This document shows positions 1-5,302 of a stretch of 6,375 nt of DNA, piece after piece (positions within the stretch are counted from its first letter, which is position 1; every line of letters starts with the position of its first letter). Source of the DNA: CAZESH01 sp964514665 (lineage in GTDB: Bacteria; Bacillota; Bacilli; Paenibacillales; KCTC-25726); NCBI GenBank assembly GCA_964514665.1, contig CAZESH010000257.1, positions 1-6,375 on the forward strand, in the 5' to 3' direction. A model generated the notes under the pieces. That model was given only the letters and a program-made list of their open reading frames with translations, was not told the DNA's origin and made no database searches. The position numbers were made by a program, and so were the translations under genes.

Positions 1-42
1 GGCGGGGGCGGGGGCGGCAGTGAAGGCGGAGGGAAAAGCTAG
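1..42 (+). CDS. C-terminal tail of a convergent gene, glycine-rich; possibly gerD (partial)
   Basis: Frame 1 reads through to TAG at 40-42 and gives GGGGGGSEGGGKS, the last 13 residues of a protein that starts outside the window. The glycine run and the convergent orientation against mrp are what is seen. In B. subtilis the gene next to mrp (salA) is gerD, a spore-germination lipoprotein that, as I recall, lies convergent to it and has a low-complexity C-terminus. Calling this gerD is therefore inference from synteny. Only 14 codons are visible, so a chance open frame in GC-rich DNA cannot be excluded. Confidence 0.5.
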   Translation, partial: GGGGGGSEGGGKS

Positions 43-56
43 GGCATTTTAACTTT

Positions 57-87
57 TAAAAATAAAGCGGGCCGTTCAGGCCCGCTT
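57..87 (-). terminator. Rho-independent terminator after mrp
   Basis: A perfect 9-bp GC-rich stem (65-73 AAGCGGGCC, 79-87 GGCCCGCTT) has a 5-nt loop. On the minus strand it is followed by TATTTTT, a usable U-tract, 11 bases after the mrp stop codon. Read on the plus strand the stem is followed by CTCCCTTCC, a poor U-tract, so it would end the convergent left-edge gene only weakly. Confidence 0.9.
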
Positions 88-98
88 CTCCCTTCCCG

Positions 99-1214
99 CT
101 ATTCGGTTTTGGCTATAATGCGGTCGGCCAGTTCCAGATAAAGCTTTCCGTTGACGCTTTCTTCCTTGTATACAGACGGAGCATAATCGGCTTCCGAAGG
201 ATGGTTGTCAGGCGCTCCCAAGGGAAATTGGGCGAGCAGCTCGGTATGAAGCTCTTCCGCAAGCTTGGCGCCTCCGCCCCTTCCAAAAATATAATCTTTA
301 TTGCCGCATTTTCCGCATTCGTAGTAAGCCATATTTTCCACAACGCCCAACACTTCATGATTCGTTTGAACTGCCATGGCTCCGGCACGGGCGGCAACAA
401 AGGCCGCTGTTGCATGAGGAGTGGTTACGAGCACTTCCTTGCTTCTCGGAATCATTTGATGCACGTCAAGCGCAACATCGCCTGTTCCCGGCGGAAGGTC
501 GAGCAGCAAATAATCAAGCTCCTCCCAATCTACCTCATTAAAAAAGTTGCGCAGCATCTTGCCAAGCATCGGTCCACGCCAAATGACCGGTGCATTGTCC
601 TGCACAAAGAATCCCATCGAGATCACATCCACGCCGAATTTGCGCACCGGAATGATCCGTTCGTTGACAAGCTGGGGGTGCTGTTCAATGCCCATCATAT
701 CGGGGATGCTGAAGCCGTAAATATCGGCATCCATAATGCCTACTTTTTTGCCTTTTCTGGCTAAGGCGACCGCCAAATTAACCGTAACCGTGGATTTTCC
801 GACACCGCCTTTTCCGCTTGCCACCGCGATAATGTGTGTTTTCGATTCGGGGGAAAGCAGCTTCGGCAATCCTTGCTGGCTCATCTCGGCTTGCTTCTTT
901 GCCTGCATCTCATCCAGCCCTGACTGGGATCCGCCGCCAGCTTGTTGCTTCCCTATTTCAGCCAGTTCGAATTCGGTAGCGGCGCGAAAACGAATATGTA
1001 CTTCTCCTGCTCCAGCCTGCTTCAGCTTATCTTCTACAAGCTTGCGCATCATTTCCTTAAGCTCGTCATCCACTTCGGAAAGCACAAGCGTGATATTCAC
1101 CTGCTGATCGCGGATCATCACGTCTTTAATAAAATGAAGTTCAACCAAGCTTTTATCCAGCTTTGGATCCTGCAAGTCCTGCAGCACCTCGAGAACCTGA
1201 TCTTTCGTTAACAT
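99..1214 (-). CDS. mrp: Mrp/ApbC family P-loop ATPase, Fe-S cluster carrier (SalA-like)
   Basis: A 371-residue cytosolic protein with the two-domain Mrp layout. Residues 1-80 form a MIP18/DUF59 domain. A Gln/Gly-rich linker (about 81-120) leads to a MinD/ParA-like P-loop ATPase (about 125-371). Visible motifs are the deviant Walker A SGKGGVGKST (133-142), MDADIYG (161-167), the Walker B-like DLPPGTGD (239-246), and the CGKC pair (Cys300, Cys303) that Mrp/Nbp35 dimers use to hold a bridging Fe-S cluster. The family carries Fe-S clusters to apo-proteins; in B. subtilis the orthologue SalA also acts as a transcription regulator of the scoC gene. The start is ATG at 1214 with GAGGTG about 8 nt upstream. 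It lies 50 bp after cwlD with its own promoter in the gap and a terminator behind it. Length matches the family (about 350-375). The family is certain; which role dominates here is not visible. Confidence 0.95.
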   Translation of the reverse strand: MLTKDQVLEVLQDLQDPKLDKSLVELHFIKDVMIRDQQVNITLVLSEVDDELKEMMRKLVEDKLKQAGAGEVHIRFRAATEFELAEIGKQQAGGGSQSGLDEMQAKKQAEMSQQGLPKLLSPESKTHIIAVASGKGGVGKSTVTVNLAVALARKGKKVGIMDADIYGFSIPDMMGIEQHPQLVNERIIPVRKFGVDVISMGFFVQDNAPVIWRGPMLGKMLRNFFNEVDWEELDYLLLDLPPGTGDVALDVHQMIPRSKEVLVTTPHATAAFVAARAGAMAVQTNHEVLGVVENMAYYECGKCGNKDYIFGRGGGAKLAEELHTELLAQFPLGAPDNHPSEADYAPSVYKEESVNGKLYLELADRIIAKTE

Positions 1215-1250
1215 AGGGGTACACCTCGGTATGAAAGTTTAATTTTGTCC

Positions 1251-1278
1251 ATTATATCATACTTTCAGGACGATCCAA
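1251..1278 (-). promoter_or_regulatory. Sigma-A promoter for mrp with extended -10
   Basis: On the minus strand, TTGGAT (1273-1278) and TATAAT (1251-1256) are separated by 16 bp, and a TG one base before the -10 box makes an extended -10 (TGATATAAT). The -35 box lies inside the last codons of cwlD. The predicted start near 1244 leaves a leader of about 30 nt before the mrp ATG. A perfect 6-bp dyad with a 4-nt loop, CGATCC-AATG-GGATCG (1271-1286), covers the -35 box. The promoter call rests on consensus match only. Confidence 0.7.
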
Positions 1279-2029
1279 TGGGATCGCCTGCAGAGTAGCG
1301 CAGAATGCCCCGATAAATAGCCGAGGCCATTTTTTTCTGATAGTTTGCATCATGGAGTAATGCAGCCTCCGTCGGATTGGACAAGAAGCCAAGCTCGACA
1401 AGCGTACTCGGTATATTGGAGGTTTTCAACAAATATAGGCTGTTTACCGTGTTGGCCATGCGATCGGTATTGCCAAGGGAGGACTTGATTTCGCTTTGAA
1501 TCAGCGTAGCCAGACGCTTGCTCTCTTCACCCTCGGCATTGCCCGGATAAAAAAAGGTTTGTGCACCGTGCCACCTGCTCGAGGGGATGCTGTTGAGATG
1601 AATGCTAACGAGGAAATCGGCGTTTTTTTGCTTGATAAAGCGCACGCGGTTAAGCAGATCCTCGGTTTTCCTGCGGCTTAATCCTTTTGTATCTTTAGCT
1701 GCAAGATCTTTGTCGACTTCACGGGTCATGACTACAAGCGCCCCCGCCTGCTGCAAATAATCCCTTAAATAGAGCGAAACGTTCAAATTTATATTTTTCT
1801 CCATTAAACCGTCCGCACTCTCCGCTCCGCCATCCACTCCCCCATGCCCGGCATCAATCGCAATGATTTTGCCGGACAACGGCAGAGCCCAGGAATCCCA
1901 TACCTTTTGATGACCGAAATCCTCGGTGAAGAAAACATACAATGCGGCGAGCATGGCCAAGGATAGTATTCCCCGCAGGGCGCCCCTTCGGGAAATCCAA
2001 ATAAAGATGCGTTTGCGTTTTTTTGACAT
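1265..2029 (-). CDS. cwlD: N-acetylmuramoyl-L-alanine amidase CwlD, spore cortex maturation
   Basis: A 254-residue Amidase_3 protein. The basic N-terminus (KKRKR) and a hydrophobic segment at about 17-34 with no clear cleavage site suggest an uncleaved membrane anchor, leaving the catalytic domain (about 53-245) outside the membrane. Zinc ligands are visible: His62 in DAGHGG (59-64), Glu77 and His144 in SIHLNS (142-147). Glu212 in VELGFLSNP is the catalytic glutamate. In B. subtilis CwlD removes the peptide side chain from muramic acid so that PdaA can form muramic-delta-lactam, the mark read by germination lytic enzymes. Position just before mrp matches the B. subtilis order, which separates it from general autolysins of the same fold. 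It is a little longer than B. subtilis CwlD (about 237). The ATG at 2029 follows GGGTGGA, a modest ribosome-binding site. The gene has its own promoter region and starts 110 bp after sat. Confidence 0.93.
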   Translation of the reverse strand: MSKKRKRIFIWISRRGALRGILSLAMLAALYVFFTEDFGHQKVWDSWALPLSGKIIAIDAGHGGVDGGAESADGLMEKNINLNVSLYLRDYLQQAGALVVMTREVDKDLAAKDTKGLSRRKTEDLLNRVRFIKQKNADFLVSIHLNSIPSSRWHGAQTFFYPGNAEGEESKRLATLIQSEIKSSLGNTDRMANTVNSLYLLKTSNIPSTLVELGFLSNPTEAALLHDANYQKKMASAIYRGILRYSAGDPIGSS

Positions 2030-2060
2030 AAAAAATCCACCCCACCATTTCTTTGTTCCG

Positions 2061-2085
2061 AAACAGGCAGCAAAACTGCTTGTTT
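2061..2085 (-). repeat. Hairpin in the cwlD leader
   Basis: Arms of 10 bases (2061-2070 AAACAGGCAG, 2076-2085 CTGCTTGTTT) pair at 9 of 10 positions around a 5-nt loop. It lies between the proposed cwlD promoters and the ribosome-binding site. In the transcript the 3' arm ends in GUUU and then runs into CGG, so it is not a convincing terminator for sat. It could protect the 5' end of the mRNA or be a weak attenuator; the sequence does not decide. Confidence 0.5.
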
Positions 2086-2090
2086 ATCAA

Positions 2091-2121
2091 AGAATATGGG
2101 ACAGGGTGGACAATTATACCA
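2091..2121 (-). promoter_or_regulatory. cwlD promoter region: extended -10 and a sigma-E-like overlap
   Basis: On the minus strand TGGTATAAT (2113-2121) is a perfect extended -10 element; bases 16-18 bp upstream of it give no good -35 box, as is common for this promoter type. About 14 bp downstream lies CATATTCT (2091-2098), resembling the sigma-E -10 (CATACAnT), and the GTATAAT of the first element (2113-2119) resembles a sigma-E -35 (KMATATT) at acceptable spacing. B. subtilis cwlD is expressed in the sporulation compartments, so a sporulation promoter is expected here. The sigma-A element is well supported; the sigma-E reading is tentative. Confidence 0.5.
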
Positions 2122-2139
2122 TAAAACGCTTGTTGCCAT

Positions 2140-3312
2140 TTAATGGGCTTTTATTTGTTCCGACATGCCCTCGATTAGAACTTTTGCCACCTCTGGCCGG
2201 GTAAATTCCGCCGGAGGACAAATCCGCTCCCTTAACAGAGCCCTTACCTTTGTTCCCGATAAATGAAGATGATCCGACTTGTCATGCGGGCAGGTTTTGC
2301 TCGAGGCCATGTTTCCGCATTTGCTGCAATAAAAGCTGTGTTCAAAAAATAGAGGCGATATTCCTAATTCCTCGCGGGTAAAATTACCGAAAATATCCTG
2401 TGCCTCATAAGTGCCGTAATAATCACCCACACCGGCATGATCGCGTCCGACAATAAAATGCGTGCAGCCGTAATTTTTTCTTACCAAAGCATGAAATATC
2501 GCTTCCCGCGGGCCTGCGTAGCGCATCGCTGCGGGAAATACGCCAAGCTGTACGCGATTTTCAGGATAATAATGCTCAAGCAGTACAAGATAACTGCGCA
2601 TTCTCACTTCAGCCGGAATATCGTCCGACTTGGTTTCGCCGACAAGCGGATTCAGAAAAAGTCCGTCTACAATTTCCAATGCGCTCTTTTGGATATACTC
2701 ATGTGCTCGGTGAACAGGATTGCGGGTTTGAAATCCGACAACGGTTTTCCAGCCCTTGATGCGGAATATTTCCCGGGTTTCTGCCGGATCGAAATAAAAT
2801 TCGCGGAACTTTTCCGGTACGGGCCGATTCAGCACCGTGACCGGTCCGCCCAGATAAGTCGAAGGCCGCGAATAAAGCTTGCTGACACCGGGATGCTCGG
2901 GACTATCCGTTTTAAATACGCTGATTGCTTCTTGCCGTTGATCCACATCATAGCAGCTTTCTATTTCAAGAATCGCATAAGTCACTCCGTCTTCTCCGGT
3001 CAAACTGACCTTTTCCCCAAGCTTTAACTTCTTGGCGAAGGGCTTCTCGACAGCGAGTGTGATCGGGATGCTCCATACGGTTCCGTCTGTCAGTTTCATC
3101 CGCTCAAGCACGGATCGGTAATCGGCCTCATTCAGAAATCCCGTGAGCGGGGAAAAAGCCCCTACCGCGATCATATCCAAATCCGAGATCGTCCACCCAT
3201 TTACCGTTAATTGAACCAGTGAGCGCGCCTGATTGATCAGCTCTTCGCGTTCACTGCCTTCCGCTAATCGGTTAATCAGCTTTCCTCCATGCGGAGCGAT
3301 GGCCTCAAACAT
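2140..3312 (-). CDS. sat: Sulfate adenylyltransferase (ATP sulfurylase)
   Basis: A 390-residue cytosolic enzyme that makes adenosine 5'-phosphosulfate (APS) and pyrophosphate from ATP and sulfate, the first step of sulfate assimilation. It is the single-chain Sat type, not CysD/CysN. It has the N-terminal PUA-like domain (about 1-165, with GAFSPLTGFL at 51-60) followed by the catalytic domain. Key motifs are QTRNPVHRAH (195-204), the phosphate-binding and catalytic loop; GRDHAG (289-294); and PLVGETK (222-228). A cysteine/histidine cluster YCSKCG...TCPH (Cys329, Cys332, Cys341) is the zinc-binding loop common to bacterial Sat. The closing region has HLSGTKVRALL (350-360). There is no C-terminal APS kinase domain. 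The ATG at 3312 follows AAGGTGA with good spacing. It lies 114 bp after cysH, with no obvious separate promoter, so it is probably cotranscribed from the cysH promoter. Length is usual (about 380-390). Confidence 0.96.
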   Translation of the reverse strand: MFEAIAPHGGKLINRLAEGSEREELINQARSLVQLTVNGWTISDLDMIAVGAFSPLTGFLNEADYRSVLERMKLTDGTVWSIPITLAVEKPFAKKLKLGEKVSLTGEDGVTYAILEIESCYDVDQRQEAISVFKTDSPEHPGVSKLYSRPSTYLGGPVTVLNRPVPEKFREFYFDPAETREIFRIKGWKTVVGFQTRNPVHRAHEYIQKSALEIVDGLFLNPLVGETKSDDIPAEVRMRSYLVLLEHYYPENRVQLGVFPAAMRYAGPREAIFHALVRKNYGCTHFIVGRDHAGVGDYYGTYEAQDIFGNFTREELGISPLFFEHSFYCSKCGNMASSKTCPHDKSDHLHLSGTKVRALLRERICPPAEFTRPEVAKVLIEGMSEQIKAH

Positions 3313-3358
3313 TAATTTTCACCTTCCTGTTCTGAATCTATGTGCACGGCAGTATTGA

Positions 3359-3395
3359 TTTCAATTTCGAATGATTCGGGTAACAGAAATTGAAA
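3359..3395 (-). repeat. 10-bp inverted repeat between cysH and sat
   Basis: Perfect 10-base arms TTTCAATTTC (3359-3368) and GAAATTGAAA (3386-3395) flank 17 bases, which themselves contain the small dyad GAAT-G-ATTC (3369-3377). In the cysH-sat transcript this would form a stem-loop about 46 nt before the sat start. It is AT-rich and lacks a U-tract directly after it, so a processing or stability element is more likely than a terminator. Confidence 0.6.
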
Positions 3396-3406
3396 ACAAA
3401 CATTGC

Positions 3407-3422
3407 TTTGCTTACAAGCAAA
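3407..3422 (-). repeat. 7-bp inverted repeat just after the cysH stop
   Basis: TTTGCTT (3407-3413) and AAGCAAA (3416-3422) are perfect arms with a 2-nt spacer, starting 4 bases past the cysH stop codon. The following transcript is T-rich but broken (GCAATGTTTGTTTTC). It may act as a weak, leaky terminator between cysH and sat or as a 3'-end stabiliser. With so small a loop the inner pair would open. Confidence 0.45.
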
Positions 3423-3426
3423 AGTT

Positions 3427-4119
3427 TTACTTGTGCAGACCGCACTCTGTTTTCTCTGTTCCGGACCATCTTCCCGCCCTTGGATCTTCTCCGTCCATAA
3501 CCTGCCTTGTGCAGTAATGGCAGCCGATGCTCGGATAATTTTGATCATGCAGGGGATTGTAGATCACATCATGCTCGCGGATATAATTCCAAACGTCTTC
3601 GGAACTCCATGCGGCCAAAGGATTAAACTTGATCAGTCCGAATTTCGTATCGTATTCCACTTTTTTCGCATTTGCCCTTGTAGGCGCCTGATCCCTTCGT
3701 ATTCCTGTAATCCACGCATCATATTTGGAAAGAATACCTGCCAGAGGCTCCACTTTGCGAATATTGCAGCAAGCATTGGGATCGCTTTTCCAGAGCTCAT
3801 CACCGTGTTCAACCGCCTGCTGTTCGGCTGTCAATTTGGGCTTGACCTGTACGAATTTTATCTTGTAGTATTGCTCAAGACGATCTCTAGTCTCATAGGT
3901 TTCTGAAAAATGAAATCCCGTATCAAGATAAAAAATATCTGTTTGCGGACTGATCCGCTGCAGCAAATCGACCAGCGCCACGTCTTCTGCACCAAAGCTG
4001 CAGGCCAGTGTGATCTTGGGAAAGCGGTCCACGGCCCATGCCAGCAGCTCCTGTGGAGATGCATTTTCAAAGCGTTCAATGGCTTGCCTTGTAAAAGCTT
4101 CCTTTTCCAACAAGTTCAT
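3427..4119 (-). CDS. cysH: Adenylyl-sulfate (APS/PAPS) reductase, thioredoxin-dependent, Fe-S type
   Basis: A 230-residue cytosolic enzyme of the PP-loop (adenine nucleotide alpha hydrolase-like) fold that reduces activated sulfate to sulfite with thioredoxin. Visible elements are the nucleotide loop ACSFGAEDVAL (39-49), YLDTGFHF (64-71), GIRRDQAPTR (139-148), and the C-terminal ECGLH (225-229), whose Cys226 carries the thiosulfonate intermediate. The pairs Cys117-Cys118 and Cys200-Cys203 (CHYC) form the CC...CxxC set that binds a [4Fe-4S] cluster. This marks the APS-using branch; B. subtilis CysH with this set accepts both APS and PAPS. No APS kinase (cysC) is in the window, which fits direct APS reduction. 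The ATG at 4119 follows GGAGGGG (4128-4134) with 8-nt spacing. It is the first gene of a cysH-sat unit behind a strong promoter. Length matches the family (about 230-240). Confidence 0.95.
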   Translation of the reverse strand: MNLLEKEAFTRQAIERFENASPQELLAWAVDRFPKITLACSFGAEDVALVDLLQRISPQTDIFYLDTGFHFSETYETRDRLEQYYKIKFVQVKPKLTAEQQAVEHGDELWKSDPNACCNIRKVEPLAGILSKYDAWITGIRRDQAPTRANAKKVEYDTKFGLIKFNPLAAWSSEDVWNYIREHDVIYNPLHDQNYPSIGCHYCTRQVMDGEDPRAGRWSGTEKTECGLHK

Positions 4120-4127
4120 TTAAAATA

Positions 4128-4134
4128 CCCCTCC
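4128..4134 (-). promoter_or_regulatory. Ribosome-binding site of cysH
   Basis: GGAGGGG lies 8 nt before the ATG at 4119. It fixes the start, since no other in-frame start has a comparable site upstream. Confidence 0.85.
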
Positions 4135-4164
4135 GTTAATTCCTAGTATTCTTATATGGATTTA

Positions 4165-4183
4165 CTTATTAATTAATTATAAG
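4165..4183. promoter_or_regulatory. Near-palindrome over the cysH -10 and start site, possible operator
   Basis: A 19-base AT-rich near-palindrome with outer arms CTTAT (4165-4169) and ATAAG (4179-4183), pairing at 7 of 9 positions about a central base. It covers the -10 box and the expected transcription start, where a repressor would block initiation. AT-rich DNA gives such dyads by chance more easily, so this is tentative. Confidence 0.35.
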
Positions 4184-4203
4184 CGTTTTTTAATAGAAGT
4201 CAA
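4176..4203 (-). promoter_or_regulatory. Sigma-A promoter of the cysH-sat unit
   Basis: On the minus strand TTGACT (4198-4203) and TATAAT (4176-4181) are separated by 16 bp, a near-consensus sigma-A promoter. The predicted start near 4169 gives a leader of about 50 nt, too short for a SAM-I riboswitch or a T-box. Control is therefore more likely by a DNA-binding regulator at the dyads that overlap both boxes. Confidence 0.85.
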
Positions 4204-4212
4204 TGAACTTCT
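4195..4212. promoter_or_regulatory. Perfect dyad over the cysH -35 box, possible operator
   Basis: Perfect 6-base arms AGAAGT (4195-4200) and ACTTCT (4207-4212) with a 6-base spacer lie across the -35 hexamer. The 18-base size and position suit a dimeric regulator. The regulator is unknown; CymR (Rrf2 family) or a LysR-type protein are candidates from sulfur regulation in Bacillales, but the motif alone does not choose between them. Confidence 0.45.
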
Positions 4213-4298
4213 TATAAATCAACACGATTCATTTTATTCCCCAGTCATAAAGAGCGTGACGCCAAAATATTCCAAAAAATCAAAGGGAAGATTGCACA

Positions 4299-4338
4299 AA
4301 AAAAGAACCTTCTCTGTAGCCAGAGAAGGTTCTTTTTT
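4299..4338 (-). terminator. Strong rho-independent terminator after rpsI
   Basis: A perfect 18-bp stem (4299-4316 with 4321-4338) and a TAGC loop, with the GC-richer core GAACCTTCTCTG flanked by A6 and T6 runs. It begins 18 bases past the rpsI stop codon and ends the rplM-rpsI transcript. Because both flanks are A/T runs it would also work on the plus strand, although no plus-strand gene needs it here. It isolates cysH from ribosomal transcription. Confidence 0.95.
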
Positions 4339-4356
4339 GTATCCTGAAAAAGATTT

Positions 4357-4749
4357 TTAACGCTTGGAAAATTGAGGTGCGCGACGAGCTGCTTTAAGAC
4401 CGTATTTTTTACGTTCTTTCATACGCGGATCGCGTGTGAGAAACCCGGCTTTTTTCAAGGACGGACGATATTCCGGATCGACCTTCAAAAGCGCGCGGGA
4501 GATGCCATGACGAATGGCTCCAGCTTGACCGGAATTACCGCCTCCGTGAGCATTAACCAGCACATCGTATCTACCGATCGTGCTTGTCAGGTTTAAAGGC
4601 TGCTTTACGATTAGCTTTAATGTTTCCAAACCAAAATAGTCGTCAATTTCACGATTGTTGATCACGATTCGCCCTTCACCCGGAACCAAACGAACACGGG
4701 CAATCGAGTGTTTGCGGCGACCCGTTCCATAATATTGCACTTGAGCCAT
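4357..4749 (-). CDS. rpsI: 30S ribosomal protein S9
   Basis: A 130-residue protein, the exact usual length of Bacillales S9. It binds the 3' major (head) domain of 16S rRNA, and its C-terminal tail reaches the P-site tRNA. Visible hallmarks are the N-terminal YYGTGRRKHSIARVRL (6-21), the glycine patch GGGNSGQAGAIRHGISRAL, and the closing KKYGLKAARRAPQFSKR, whose last residues SKR are nearly invariant. The ATG at 4749 follows AAAGGAGG (4759-4766) with 9-nt spacing. It lies 20 bp after rplM, the standard L13-S9 pair, and is followed by a strong terminator. Confidence 0.98.
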   Translation of the reverse strand: MAQVQYYGTGRRKHSIARVRLVPGEGRIVINNREIDDYFGLETLKLIVKQPLNLTSTIGRYDVLVNAHGGGNSGQAGAIRHGISRALLKVDPEYRPSLKKAGFLTRDPRMKERKKYGLKAARRAPQFSKR

Positions 4750-4769
4750 GAAAACAAACCTCCTTTAGA

Positions 4770-5207
4770 TTACCCGCGAAGTTCCCAAACTTCCGGTTGT
4801 TGTGCTGTATGCGGATGTTCAGTTCCCGCGTATACTTTCAATTTCAGCTTCATTTTTTCGCCCAAACGATTTTTTGGAATCATGCCGTGAATTGCGGCTT
4901 CAACCACACGTTCAGGTTTTGTATTCAACATTTGTTGAGCCGATGTAGTCTTCAATCCGCCCGGATGGCCGGAATGACGATAGTACATTTTGTTTTGCAG
5001 CTTTTTCCCGGTTAAATGGATTTTCTCGGCGTTGATGACGATTACGAAATCGCCTGTATCCACATGGGGAGTAAATTCGGGTTTATGTTTACCGCGAATG
5101 ATACTTGCCGCTTCGCTGGCTAAACGACCAAGCGTTTTGCCTTCTGCGTCAATTACGTACCATTTGCGCTCGACTTCATTGGTTTTCGCCATATAAGTGG
5201 TGCGCAT
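4770..5207 (-). CDS. rplM: 50S ribosomal protein L13
   Basis: A 145-residue protein, the same length as B. subtilis L13, an early-assembling 23S rRNA-binding protein of the large subunit. The family signature runs through MRTTYMAK at the N-terminus, ERKWYVIDAEGKTLGRLAS, RGKHKPEFTPHVDTGDFVIV, the YYRHSGHPGGLK block, and the closing EHPHTAQQPEVWELRG. The start was set at ATG 5207, not at the in-frame ATG 30 bases upstream (5237), because MRTT is the conserved start and AAGGAGGA stands 7 nt before it. The first gene of the rplM-rpsI pair, it is preceded by its own promoter and a structured leader. Confidence 0.98.
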   Translation of the reverse strand: MRTTYMAKTNEVERKWYVIDAEGKTLGRLASEAASIIRGKHKPEFTPHVDTGDFVIVINAEKIHLTGKKLQNKMYYRHSGHPGGLKTTSAQQMLNTKPERVVEAAIHGMIPKNRLGEKMKLKLKVYAGTEHPHTAQQPEVWELRG

Positions 5208-5214
5208 GCCTTTA

Positions 5215-5222
5215 TCCTCCTT
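5215..5222 (-). promoter_or_regulatory. Ribosome-binding site that fixes the rplM start
   Basis: AAGGAGGA lies 7 nt before ATG 5207. It falls inside the longer open frame that begins at 5237, so it rules out that upstream start. Confidence 0.9.
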
Positions 5223-5280
5223 CGAACCTTGGCACAATCAGTGCTCAGGTGCATATCGATAGTGATTATTTCACATTCAC

Positions 5281-5302
5281 AAGCTTATGGAAGAAGCTTA
5301 TG
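5281..5302. repeat. Short direct repeat AAGCTTATG in the rplM leader
   Basis: Two copies of AAGCTTATG (5281-5289 and 5294-5302) spaced 13 bases apart. Since AAGCTT is its own reverse complement, the two copies also pair as a small stem. It probably reflects RNA structure rather than a protein site. Confidence 0.5.

Noticed and set aside
201..764. A 187-codon plus-strand open frame opposite mrp
   Set aside because: It lies fully antisense to the strongly conserved mrp gene, and its translation shows no family features; typical antisense shadow.
2437..3027. A 196-codon plus-strand open frame opposite sat
   Set aside because: Antisense to conserved catalytic blocks of sat, with no ribosome-binding site or domain pattern seen.
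3312..3548. A 78-codon minus-strand frame overlapping the cysH 3' end, whose stop codon overlaps the sat ATG (TAATG)
   Set aside because: Most of it overlaps the conserved cysH C-terminus in another frame, its start has no convincing ribosome-binding site, and the product has no recognisable features. The TAATG overlap is suggestive of coupling but is likely chance.
3403..3906. A 167-codon plus-strand open frame opposite cysH
   Set aside because: Antisense to the cysH coding sequence; hydrophobic look comes from the complementary codons.
2140..4203. Recent horizontal island carrying cysH and sat
   Set aside because: No boundary repeats, integrase or tRNA, and base and codon use look similar to the neighbours by eye; an altered gene order is all that can be claimed.
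4120..4297. SAM-I riboswitch or T-box ahead of cysH
   Set aside because: The leader after the predicted start is only about 50 nt, has no terminator/antiterminator pair, and the T-box core sequence is absent.
4770..5237. Longer rplM with 10 extra N-terminal residues (start at 5237)
   Set aside because: The extension would contain the strong ribosome-binding site of the conserved MRTT start at 5207 and is not found in the family.
5281..5302. CRISPR-like or mobile-element repeat from two AAGCTTATG copies
   Set aside because: Only two 9-base copies within an RNA leader, with no spacer array and no transposase nearby.
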